Virus record (IMG/VR): IMGVR_UViG_3300017989_000503
Coordinates: 1-21,049 of that record
DNA length: 21,049 nucleotides
DNA from: a virus
Reading direction: 5' to 3' (one strand)
Shown here: piece by piece, positions 1 through 7,309 of the stretch
Layout: every line of letters begins with the position of its first letter
Position numbering within the stretch: position 1 is the first letter of the stretch
Position numbers and translations under genes: made by a program
The notes under the pieces: model-generated
Seen by the model: the letters and a program-made list of their open reading frames with translations, nothing else
Database searches by the model: none
Told to the model about the DNA's origin: nothing

Positions 1-86
1 TCGCCCGACACCTCGACGGGGGGAACCTGATCCAGGGTCACGAGGGACCACGTCACGAGGCCCGACAGTAGTTTCGCGACGCCCAC
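1..86 (-). CDS. Partial tail protein downstream of tape measure (N-terminal 28 codons)
   Basis: An open frame begins with GTG at 84-86 and runs without a stop off the left edge of the window. The start is supported by a strong Shine-Dalgarno sequence, GGAGGTGA, just upstream on the minus strand (about 92-99). The visible peptide starts MGVAKLLSGLVTWSLVTLDQ and continues with VPPVEVSG. It is too short for a firm family assignment. In PBSX-like and other myophage clusters, the gene after the tape measure encodes a small tail or LysM-type baseplate-linked protein that often starts with a short hydrophobic stretch like this one. I infer that role from position only. Confidence 0.55.
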   Translation of the reverse strand, partial: MGVAKLLSGLVTWSLVTLDQVPPVEVSG

Positions 87-129
87 GGCGTTCACCTCCG
101 TCTGTTTCGCCCCTCAGAGGCCCGAGGGC

Positions 130-143
130 GCCCTGTGAGGGCC
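130..143 (-). other. Short inverted repeat downstream of the tape measure gene
   Basis: GCCCT-GTG-AGGGC forms a 5-bp perfect stem. It is the left-hand member of two similar hairpins in the 132-bp non-coding gap between the tape measure stop and the next gene. A related CCCTCAGAGG block lies between it and the next gene at 111-120. No U-tract follows, so a terminator role is not shown. Confidence 0.4.
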
Positions 144-185
144 GTTCGTCCTGTTGCTCGACCTCACCCCTTCCCGAGGACCTCG

Positions 186-211
186 CGCCCCTTCACGGCC
201 CTCTGAGGGCC
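186..211 (-). repeat. 26-bp intergenic repeat, copy A, containing a perfect inverted repeat
   Basis: This block matches 18824-18849 at 25 of 26 positions when read by eye; the single difference is C here and G there at the 14th base. Its right half (197-211) is a perfect inverted repeat, GGCCCTC-T-GAGGGCC. It sits 7 bases past the tape measure stop codon (219-221) in the transcribed direction. The other copy is also in a gap just after a stop codon, that of the portal gene. Function is unknown; a protein-binding site, an RNA hairpin that protects or ends transcripts, or a small dispersed repeat would all fit. Confidence 0.6.
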
Positions 212-218
212 CCGAGGG

Positions 219-2876
219 TCACGAGGCGTTCGGCAGGGCGCCGAGTTCCCAAATGCGCCGCCCCTGCCACGGGGTCAGGCGCGCGCCCGATCGTTCGGCG
301 GCCTCTTTCTGAACCCGGGCCGTCGCGACCGCGACCTCGCGGCCGTCGACCTCGACAGGGACGGTCACGTTCACGTCGGGGCGTTGCGCGAGGGCTTCCT
401 TCAGGCCCTGCCCGAGTAGGCCCTCGGATTCCTTCGCGGCCTTGTCGGCTTCGAGGGCCTCGTTCGCGGCGCCGAACCACGCGCCCCGCTTGCGTTCGTT
501 GTCGCCCCGGGTCCTCGCGTCGAGTTTCTCGCGGAGGCCGGTTTCCTTCACGGTCGGCCCAAACAGTTCCTCGACAGATTTCAGGTCCTCGGGGGTCAGG
601 CCGATCGCTCGGAGGGCCTGTTCGCCGACCACGGCGAGGGCGCCCTTGACCATCGTCCACAGGGTACGCATGAACTCGACGAGGGGCTCGATCAGGCGCT
701 CGCGGATCACCTGCCCGACGACCGCGAACTTCGATCCCATCTTGCCCGTTGCCGGGTTCACCTTCGTCGCGATGATCTCGGCGATTCCTGTAAACAGGTT
801 CCACACGGTTTCGAGGGGGCCGATCAGGAACTTCGCGATCGCCGACCCGACCTTCACCATGATCCCGCCGATCGTCTCGCCGACGGCGAAGGCGATCGTC
901 CCCACGTTGAACAGGAAGGTCCCGACCCGATAGATCGCCTGCTGTGATTTCCCGTACAGGTCGATCATGGTGACAATCGCGGGAACGAGATAGTTCTCGA
1001 TCGCGGTCACGGCGACCTCGACGGCGCTCGCGAGGAACTCGCCCACGCGCAGGCCCGCGTTTGCCAGTTCGTCGACCGAGACGGTCCCGACCCGGGCGTT
1101 CCCGAACAACTCGGTGAAGGCGCCGACGATCGCCTCGCGGATTCGGAACCACGCGGCCGACAGGGTTTCGAGGACGGGCATGAACCCACGTTTCAGGCCG
1201 TCGACGAACACCCCGACCCGCTCGACGGCGATGTCCCACACGCCGACGATGTACCGGATCACCTTCGCGAACACGTCGCCCCATGATTCGCCCTCGCCCT
1301 TCAGCAGGAACAGGGCGCCGGCGACGGCGGCGATCGCGACTCCGAAGATCCCGACGAGGGCGGCGCCGACGGCGGCAATCGTCGACAGGGCCGAACCGAA
1401 CACGGCGATCACCCCGCCGACAAGGGTCGCGACGGCGAGCAAGGCGCCCGACAGGGTCCCGAGGACGGCGACGAGCAGGAACCCGAGGGTCCCGGCCCGG
1501 GCCATGTTGCGGAGGGAGTCGGACCCGAACCCGAACCCGAGGGCCTCGGTGATCCGGCCGATGAACCCCGACAATTTCTGCGACAGGTTCACGAGGTCGA
1601 CGAAGGCGTCGCGCATCCCGAGGGCGAACGCGAGCAAGTTCGGGCCGAGTTCGGCAAAATCCCCGCCGACCCCGGAGGCGAACGCTTCCTCGGCGGCCTC
1701 GGCGTTCTGAAACACGAGAACGATTCCCTGAAGGGCCTCGACGAACCGCTTCACGCCCGAGGTCATCGTCGGCCCGACGATCGCGAACATTTCGATGAAC
1801 AGGCCCTCGGCGGCCGATTTCGCCAATGTCAACTGCCCGAGTAGATTATTCAGGCGGATCTCGGCCATTTTCTCGGCCGCGCCTCGGGCGTTGATCAGGT
1901 CGTCGACGAGGGTCCCGGTTTCGCCGTTCAGTTCTTGGAACACACCGACGAGGTTCGCGGCGGCCTTTTCCCCACGAAGGCCGAACAACTCGGTCAGGAA
2001 CGCGGCCTGTTCCATGTTACCGCCCATCTTGTCGAGGCCCCCCGACAGGTTCGTCAGGACCTCGAACAGCGGTAGCATGTTTCCGTTCGCGTCTTGGAAC
2101 GTGATCCCGAGTTCCCCCATCTTTTTCGTGATCGTGTCGGACGGCTTCGCGAGTTTCGTCAACATGGTATTCAGGCCGGTCCCCGCGAGGGTCCCCTTCA
2201 GGCCGGCGTTGTGCAACAGGCCGAGGGCGGCGGCGGTTTCCTGAACCGAGACGTTCATCTGCCGGGCCTTCGGCGCGACGAACTTCATCCCCTCGCCAAG
2301 TGACAGGATCGTCGAGTTCGTTTTCGCCGAGGTCAGGGCGAGAATGTCGGCGACCTCGGAGGCGTGTTGCGCCTCGATCCCCATGCCCTTCAGGGTGTTC
2401 GCGACGACATCGGTCGCCTGCGCGAGGGTGATCCCCTCCGCGGCGGCGGCGGCGAGGATACCGTCGATCCCCCCGAGGATCTCGCCCGTCTCGAACCCCG
2501 CCCGGGCCATGAGTTCCATACCCTCGGCCGCTTGTGTAGCAGAAAACACGGTCGTCGCCCCGAGGGATTTCGCCTTCGCCTCCATCCCTTCCATGCTACC
2601 GCCGGCGACCTCGACGACCGCCTGAACCTTCGACATCTGTGACTCGAACTGTGCGGCCGATCGGAAGGCGAACCCGAGGCCGACGGAGGCGAAGATCCCC
2701 CCGGTCGCGAGGCGGGTCAGGCTCGACCCGAATCCGCGGAGGGCGCCCTTGATCTTCGATGCGCGTCGCTGAAGGCGGCGGAACCCGTTCCCGAGTTTCC
2801 GAAGGCCGGCGAGGGCTCGACCGGATCGAACGTTGAACACGGCGCCGACGTGAACCGCGACTGCCCGAAGTGCCAT
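219..2876 (-). CDS. Tail tape measure protein (TP901-type core)
   Basis: This 885-residue protein sets tail length and lies inside the growing tail tube. Residues about 70-340 look like the TP901 tape-measure core: an 'AAxFExxMSKVQAV' start, then segments such as TTVFSATQAAEGMELMARAG and the alanine-rich repeats that follow. Residues about 455-530 form a long stretch of hydrophobic segments (LGFLLVAVLGTLSGALLAV and following), as is usual for these proteins and thought to act in membrane passage of DNA. The N-terminus is basic (RRLQRRASKIKG). ATG is preceded by GGAAGGG at good spacing. It follows the frameshifted chaperone gene by 20 bases, the standard order. Family experience of about 0.15 nm per residue would suggest a tail near 130 nm, an estimate only. 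Confidence 0.95.
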   Translation of the reverse strand: MALRAVAVHVGAVFNVRSGRALAGLRKLGNGFRRLQRRASKIKGALRGFGSSLTRLATGGIFASVGLGFAFRSAAQFESQMSKVQAVVEVAGGSMEGMEAKAKSLGATTVFSATQAAEGMELMARAGFETGEILGGIDGILAAAAAEGITLAQATDVVANTLKGMGIEAQHASEVADILALTSAKTNSTILSLGEGMKFVAPKARQMNVSVQETAAALGLLHNAGLKGTLAGTGLNTMLTKLAKPSDTITKKMGELGITFQDANGNMLPLFEVLTNLSGGLDKMGGNMEQAAFLTELFGLRGEKAAANLVGVFQELNGETGTLVDDLINARGAAEKMAEIRLNNLLGQLTLAKSAAEGLFIEMFAIVGPTMTSGVKRFVEALQGIVLVFQNAEAAEEAFASGVGGDFAELGPNLLAFALGMRDAFVDLVNLSQKLSGFIGRITEALGFGFGSDSLRNMARAGTLGFLLVAVLGTLSGALLAVATLVGGVIAVFGSALSTIAAVGAALVGIFGVAIAAVAGALFLLKGEGESWGDVFAKVIRYIVGVWDIAVERVGVFVDGLKRGFMPVLETLSAAWFRIREAIVGAFTELFGNARVGTVSVDELANAGLRVGEFLASAVEVAVTAIENYLVPAIVTMIDLYGKSQQAIYRVGTFLFNVGTIAFAVGETIGGIMVKVGSAIAKFLIGPLETVWNLFTGIAEIIATKVNPATGKMGSKFAVVGQVIRERLIEPLVEFMRTLWTMVKGALAVVGEQALRAIGLTPEDLKSVEELFGPTVKETGLREKLDARTRGDNERKRGAWFGAANEALEADKAAKESEGLLGQGLKEALAQRPDVNVTVPVEVDGREVAVATARVQKEAAERSGARLTPWQGRRIWELGALPNAS

Positions 2877-2894
2877 GTTCTCGATCCCTTCCGG

Positions 2895-2908
2895 TGTTAC
2901 TTGTTACC
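2895..2908. repeat. 14-bp repeat TGTTACTTGTTACC, copy 1
   Basis: An identical 14-bp string occurs at 7291-7304. Here it covers the stop codon of the frameshifted chaperone product; in the other place it lies just upstream of the sheath start. It contains two GTTAC units seven bases apart. In such a GC-rich sequence an AT-containing 14-mer shared by two tail-gene junctions is noticeable, but no function is known. Confidence 0.35.
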
Positions 2909-3873
2909 GCGCTTGATCGCCTTCACCTCGTCGCGTTTCTGTTTCGTGATTCGGCGAAGGTGCCACTCGCGTTCTTCCCTGTTCATCCCGAGGGCGTCGC
3001 CGTACGTGACACCCTTCGACAGATAGTACAGGGCGAACAGTTGTTCCTCCAATCCCTCCGGGTCTACCAGAGGGAAGATTGCCCGAAAAAAGCGTCGTAA
3101 TTCCAATCGATCGCCTGCTGGAATTTCCTGCGACACCGACCACACTTGATCTCGAACACGAGTTCGGGGCCCGGGGTCCGATCCTCGATCACGTGGTTCA
3201 CGTGTTCGAGGTCGAACTTCGACATCGTATCGAGGTGATCGGCGGTCAGGATCAGGTTGTCGATCCCCTTGACCGCCTTGATCCCCGACCGGATCATGAG
3301 GGCCTTCATTTCGCCGAGGCCGAACCCGCTCGCCTCGTCGGGGTTGACCTGCTCGAACACGGCCCACAGGGGCGGCCCGATCTTGATTTCACGATACAGG
3401 TTCCCGTTGATCTCGATCCCGTCGCGGAGTTCGTGTTCGACGACGAGATCCTCGGGGCCCTCGATCCGGTCGATCTCCATCGAACCGAGGTCGGCCTTCC
3501 ACGGGATCGGGGCGCGACAGAACTCGCAGGACGTGTCGATCTTCACGCGGGTCCCGAGGGCCTGCGTACGGAGCCACACGTACGCGAACAGGACATCGGC
3601 GAGGGGCGCCTGATTCACGATCAGGCGTTTCTCGTGTTCGGGCAACTCGCCGAAGTTCTTGAACTTGCCGAACACGGTCAGCATGTAACAGAGAATCGCC
3701 GAGGCGTACTGCCCCGACGTTTGATCCTTGTCGGATCGGATCTTCCCGAGTTCGCGTTCTTCCTTCAGGCGCCAAGGGCGGCAGGCGAGGCCCCCCTCGA
3801 ACTTGTCGGGTTCCTCGACGAGGTGACCGATCGGAAGGCGGGCGCCCTGTTCGGCGAGAGTCGTTCGTTCCAT
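2897..3873 (-). CDS. Tail-assembly chaperone, -1 frameshift fusion product (about 325 aa)
   Basis: The upstream frame (3064-3873) ends at a TAG at 3064-3066, but the -1 frame stays open across that point to a TAA at 2897-2899. A T TTT TTC heptamer at 3085-3091 is in the correct register: the zero frame reads GCT TTT TTC GGG, and after slipping it reads CGG GCA ATC. The predicted fusion keeps residues 1-263 (ending DAFF) and adds 62 residues starting RAIFPLVDPEG and ending KRGNK. The extension has no start codon with a convincing ribosome site of its own. Two-product chaperones made by frameshift directly before the tape measure gene are a general feature of long-tailed phages (lambda G/GT type). 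Confidence 0.85.
3054..3091 (-). promoter_or_regulatory. Programmed -1 ribosomal frameshift site: T TTT TTC plus hairpin
   Basis: The slippery heptamer TTTTTTC is at 3085-3091 (minus strand), in zero-frame phase T_TTT_TTC, a classic -1 site. Ten bases later comes a stem-loop: CCCTCTGG (3067-3074) pairs with CCGGAGGG (3054-3061) around a 5-base loop, with one G-U pair. The zero-frame TAG stop lies at the loop, so ribosomes that terminate or continue both meet this structure. The spacer is slightly longer than the usual 5-9 bases. Confidence 0.8.
3064..3873 (-). CDS. Tail-assembly chaperone, unshifted product (zinc-finger type)
   Basis: The 269-residue protein starts MERTTLAEQGARLPIGHLVE. It lies between the tail tube and tape measure genes, the usual place for the G-type tail-assembly chaperone that binds the tape measure during tube polymerisation. 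It contains two CxxC pairs (C116/C119 in CEFC and C244/C247 in CGRC), suggesting a zinc ribbon. The overall look recalls the group annotated as 'T4 base plate protein gp26-like' that occupies this slot in many myophages, but I claim that only as a resemblance. The start has GGAGGTG ahead of ATG at 3873. The last six residues after F263 are lost in the frameshift product. Confidence 0.8.
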   Translation of the reverse strand: MERTTLAEQGARLPIGHLVEEPDKFEGGLACRPWRLKEERELGKIRSDKDQTSGQYASAILCYMLTVFGKFKNFGELPEHEKRLIVNQAPLADVLFAYVWLRTQALGTRVKIDTSCEFCRAPIPWKADLGSMEIDRIEGPEDLVVEHELRDGIEINGNLYREIKIGPPLWAVFEQVNPDEASGFGLGEMKALMIRSGIKAVKGIDNLILTADHLDTMSKFDLEHVNHVIEDRTPGPELVFEIKCGRCRRKFQQAIDWNYDAFFGQSSLW

Positions 3874-3888
3874 GCTACACCTCCAGTT

Positions 3889-3908
3889 CGCCGGGTCCGT
3901 GCCCGGCG
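3889..3908 (-). terminator. Intergenic hairpin after the tail tube gene
   Basis: A perfect 7-bp stem, CGCCGGG/CCCGGCG, with a 6-base loop lies in the 69-bp gap between the tube stop (3943) and the chaperone start (3873). There is no U-tract, so it may act as an mRNA-stabilising 3' structure or a leaky terminator rather than a full stop, since the downstream chaperone needs to be expressed at a lower level than the tube. Confidence 0.5.
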
Positions 3909-3942
3909 CTGTGAGACGGTTTCAAGTAACAGGACCCGGAGG

Positions 3943-4386
3943 TCAGGCCGGCAGGATCGTGTCGGCCTTGAACGTCCAGGTCAGGAGGGCGGCCTCGCCC
4001 TCGTTCGCCATGTCGAGATCCGGCGTCGCCCGCTTGAACGGGAACAGGTTCACGAGCGAGAACGACCGGATCGTCGCGCCCGTGCCCGACTGCATGAGCA
4101 GAGTTCCCGCCTTGCGACAGGTCGGCGTGACCGGGTCCTGACACTCGGCGAACCATGCCTCCATGGCGGCGATCTCGGAGGTGTGGTGCGCGGGCTGCGT
4201 CGCGGTGAACTCGACGGCCTTCGTCGTCCCGCCCGGTCGCATCGACCGATCGGGCATTTCGGCCACTTCGAGTTCTTCCTCGATCCCGCCGACCGTGGTC
4301 AGGGTCAGGTCGGGCAACCCGGGAACGATCAACTGATACTTGTTCACCGGGATATGGTCATCCTGGATCATGCCCTTGATCGGCAT
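3943..4386 (-). CDS. Tail tube protein (T4 gp19-like)
   Basis: A 147-residue protein starting MPIKGMIQDDHIPVNKYQLI. Size, position directly after the sheath gene, and motifs such as the glycine at 'LTTVGGIEEELEVAEMPDR' and the 'SFSLVNLFPFKRATPDLD' strand fit the gp19-like tail tube family of contractile tails. The tube subunits form stacked hexamer rings through which DNA passes. I chose ATG at 4384-4386 because GGAGGG lies seven bases before it; a TTG in frame at 4399-4401 would put five extra residues on top of that ribosome site and is unlikely. Confidence 0.88.
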   Translation of the reverse strand: MPIKGMIQDDHIPVNKYQLIVPGLPDLTLTTVGGIEEELEVAEMPDRSMRPGGTTKAVEFTATQPAHHTSEIAAMEAWFAECQDPVTPTCRKAGTLLMQSGTGATIRSFSLVNLFPFKRATPDLDMANEGEAALLTWTFKADTILPA

Positions 4387-4403
4387 CGTGACACCCTCCA
4401 ATT

Positions 4404-4419
4404 CCCCGGGCGGCCGGGG
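4404..4419 (-). terminator. Intergenic hairpin between sheath and tube genes
   Basis: A 6-bp all-GC stem, CCCCGG/CCGGGG, with a 4-base loop, lies in the 76-bp gap between the sheath stop (4463) and the tube start. No U-tract follows. It ends about ten bases before the tube ribosome site, so it could also modulate initiation of the tube gene. Confidence 0.4.
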
Positions 4420-4462
4420 TGTTTCACGTTACACCCGCGGCCCCGAGGTTGTGTTTCCTGTA

Positions 4463-7291
4463 TCAGGCCGACAGGTCCTCGAAGATCCCGGCCTTCCCGA
4501 TCCGAATGATGAACCGTTCGACGGTGTCGGCGAGGCGCAGCTTGATCTCCGCGTTCAGGTCGCCGGCGGCCATCGTCAGGTTCGTGTTGTTCTCGCTGTC
4601 GATCTTGAACGAGGCGGCCTCGTCGAAGGTGTTCCCGCGGAGGGCGCGCTTCGTCCACTCGGGCAGGAAGAACGCCCGCAACACGGCGAGCAATTCCTGC
4701 CACGTGATCGGGTCGTTGATCGCGAAGATGATGTAATCGAACTGTTCCTGAAGGATGTGTTCGTAGTGCGACATCGTCTCGCGCTGCTGCTTCCACTTCC
4801 ACCCGGGGTCGAGGGCGATCGTCCTCGCGCCCCACAGGACGAAGTTCCCTCGCATCTTCTTGATCACGTTGATCCCCTGCGGGTTCAGGGCCTCCTCGTC
4901 GAGGACGGCCTCGCCGGTCGGCAACTCGACGAGGTTCGGCAGGGTCACGTCGATCCCGGCGGCGACCTTGTGATAGCCCTGATACGCGCCGGCGACGAGG
5001 GCCTCGCGCCCCTGGATCATCCCGGTCAGCGTTTGCAGGACGAGGGTGTTCCCGCCGATCGGGTTCGGGATATACCCGAACGACGGCCACGATGTCACAC
5101 CGAAATCGTTCCGGCCGATCGTGTCGTTGATCCAGTCGATCGCGGCGGCCTCGGTCGTCACGGTCGCCGGGATCTCGACCCGGAACTGATAATTCCGGGC
5201 CTCGGCGTACGCGAGGCCGGCCTTGACCACGGTCGACGAGGTGATCCCCGGCGTCGCGAACTTCACGAGGCCGGCGTTCCGGTTGATCAGGCGTTCCCAC
5301 GGCGAGGAACCGCCGAGGGCGAAGGCGGCGAGGTAGTCGGCGTCGGCGACGTTCGCGATCCCGTCGTACCCGCCTAGCAGTTCCGACCCGCCCTCGATCC
5401 TGACCTCGGTCCCGAGGGCGCCCCACTCGGTTCCCGGGATCGCGCCGAGGGCGGTGTCGATCCCGAGTAGCGTGTAACACGAGTCGGCGACCGCGTTCGC
5501 GGTGATCCGCGAATGGTACCCGGCGAGGCCGGCGGTCGGCTCGGTGTACGTCAGGACCCCGGTCGCGGCGTCGCCGGTCCACGCGCCCGCGGGCCCACCC
5601 GCGGCGACCCATGCGGCCTCGATCGCGGCGGCGAGCAGGGCGGCGTCGGCGTACGCGCCGGCGGCGATCACGTTCACCCCGCCCGAGGGCACGTTCAGAA
5701 TCGTCCCCTCGCCCGAGGTATCGATGTCGAAATCGAACTCGTCGTTACCACCCGGGCCGGCGATCACGGTACAGGGGAACCCGCCCGGAGGCGTGAAATC
5801 GAACGTCGCCGGCAAGGCGGCCGACCCGACCGCGGGGGCCGAGTCGAGGTCGAGGGTCCTGTCGGTGTTCGACTTGATCCTGAACAGGGTATTCGGGTTG
5901 CTCGCGTGGTCGGGGGCGACGAACCGCCCGGCGAGCAGGCCGTCGTCGTTCACGTCGGTCGGCAGGGGCCGAACGAGGAACGTGATCGTGTCGCCGAGGA
6001 CGAAGGGCACGCCCCCGGCCGTGACCGTGAAGGTGAACCCCCACGGGCCCGGGATCGTGTACGGCGCGCCGACGGCCCCGGCGGCGAGGTCGTCGATCAC
6101 GATCTCGCCCTCGCCCTCGGTCACCTCGACATCGAAGGCGGCGGCGCCGGTCAGGGTGATCTCGACCCGCATACGCTTCAGGGCCTCGGTCGCGGCCGAG
6201 TCGACGAACCCCGACACGTACCCGTCGCCGGTCCCGGTCTGCTCGATCACCTGGAACGGATCGATCGTCAGGGTCCCGCCCGACAGGCCGATCAACTCGC
6301 CGAACCAATCGGCGGGCTGGAACTTCTCCGCGTATGCCCCCGTATAGAGGTCGGTCACGGTGATCTCGGTGTTCGAGGGGTCGTCGTTGATCACGCCCTC
6401 GACGTGGTACTTCGAGGTCGGGTCGAGCGACAGGTTCGGGTAGTCGAGGACCTTCGACCCGTCGACGTACACTTCGAGGCCGAACAGGGCGGCCTGATCT
6501 TCCTCGCCCCGCTTGAACCGGACCTCGCACACCTTCGTCACGCGGTCGTCTTCGTACTGAAGGCGATGCGGGACCCGGAGGCGGAAGGTCGGGTTCGTCG
6601 GGTCGGCGCCGGCGGCGAGATCGGCGGCCATGTCGGCATCGGCCGACACCTCGACGACACCGGCGGTGTCGTTGCCGATGATCTCGTAGGTGCGGTCGGT
6701 CACCCCTTCGAGTTCGACCGTCCCGCCCTTCCACTCGTCGTCGAGCAGGGCGCGGGTCCCCGACCGGGTCGGGATCGTGGCGATCCCGGTCGACAGGGTC
6801 GTCGCGGTCACGTCGGCCGACGGGGGCGGGTTCGTCACGTCGCCCTGAATCAGGCGCCGGCGACCGGCCCACGTCCCGCCGTTCTCGGCCTCGATCAGCA
6901 GGGCCGGGCGGGGGACCTCGTCGTACAGGGGATCGGCATCCTTGCCGGTGTAGAAGTACCGGCCGGTCTGTTTCGTGTAACACAGCAGCTTCGCGGCGAG
7001 TTCCGATCCGTCGGTGATCCGAACGAACCACCCCTCGCCGGCGCCGTCGCCGAGGTTGTAGAAATCGACGGCGGCGGCGGGCGTGTCGTCGTCCTCGATC
7101 AGGCCCCCGCACACGCGCCGGAAGGCGGCGAGGTTCGGGCAATGAAGCAACTCGCCGACGGCCCCCTTTTCGAGGATACCGGCGTATCCGATCGAACCGA
7201 GGGGGGCGGGCTGAAGTTGCCGGTCGGGCGGAGTCTCGATCAGGACCACACCCGCGCCGAGGGTCGGGCCGTAGCGTCGCTGAAGTGCCAT
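4463..7291 (-). CDS. Contractile tail sheath protein with a large inserted region
   Basis: A 942-residue protein. The C-terminal part, from about residue 669 (AGLVKFATPGITSSTVVKAG), is a typical sheath core, with DWINDTIGRNDFGVTSWPSF, a 'RGNFVLWGARTI' segment, and the usual C-terminal 'QGINVIKKMRG ... LPEWTKRALRG' region used for subunit linking and tube contact. Residues 1-110 form the N-terminal sheath arm (GAGVVLIETPP, GSIGYAGILEKG). Between them lie over 500 residues of acidic, glycine/alanine-rich beta-type sequence, probably several surface domains. Common sheaths are about 400-700 residues. The ribosome site GGGAGG is 11 bases before ATG, a long spacing; no better in-frame start is visible. 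Followed directly by the tube gene. Confidence 0.93.
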   Translation of the reverse strand: MALQRRYGPTLGAGVVLIETPPDRQLQPAPLGSIGYAGILEKGAVGELLHCPNLAAFRRVCGGLIEDDDTPAAAVDFYNLGDGAGEGWFVRITDGSELAAKLLCYTKQTGRYFYTGKDADPLYDEVPRPALLIEAENGGTWAGRRRLIQGDVTNPPPSADVTATTLSTGIATIPTRSGTRALLDDEWKGGTVELEGVTDRTYEIIGNDTAGVVEVSADADMAADLAAGADPTNPTFRLRVPHRLQYEDDRVTKVCEVRFKRGEEDQAALFGLEVYVDGSKVLDYPNLSLDPTSKYHVEGVINDDPSNTEITVTDLYTGAYAEKFQPADWFGELIGLSGGTLTIDPFQVIEQTGTGDGYVSGFVDSAATEALKRMRVEITLTGAAAFDVEVTEGEGEIVIDDLAAGAVGAPYTIPGPWGFTFTVTAGGVPFVLGDTITFLVRPLPTDVNDDGLLAGRFVAPDHASNPNTLFRIKSNTDRTLDLDSAPAVGSAALPATFDFTPPGGFPCTVIAGPGGNDEFDFDIDTSGEGTILNVPSGGVNVIAAGAYADAALLAAAIEAAWVAAGGPAGAWTGDAATGVLTYTEPTAGLAGYHSRITANAVADSCYTLLGIDTALGAIPGTEWGALGTEVRIEGGSELLGGYDGIANVADADYLAAFALGGSSPWERLINRNAGLVKFATPGITSSTVVKAGLAYAEARNYQFRVEIPATVTTEAAAIDWINDTIGRNDFGVTSWPSFGYIPNPIGGNTLVLQTLTGMIQGREALVAGAYQGYHKVAAGIDVTLPNLVELPTGEAVLDEEALNPQGINVIKKMRGNFVLWGARTIALDPGWKWKQQRETMSHYEHILQEQFDYIIFAINDPITWQELLAVLRAFFLPEWTKRALRGNTFDEAASFKIDSENNTNLTMAAGDLNAEIKLRLADTVERFIIRIGKAGIFEDLSA

Positions 7292-7304
7292 GTTACTTGT
7301 TACC
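7291..7304. repeat. 14-bp repeat TGTTACTTGTTACC, copy 2
   Basis: Exact copy of 2895-2908. It fills most of the 18-bp gap between the 437-residue protein's stop (7310) and the sheath ATG (7289-7291), stretching the distance between GGAGG and the start codon to 11 bases. It might influence initiation of the sheath gene, or be chance. Confidence 0.35.
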
Positions 7305-7309
7305 TCCCG

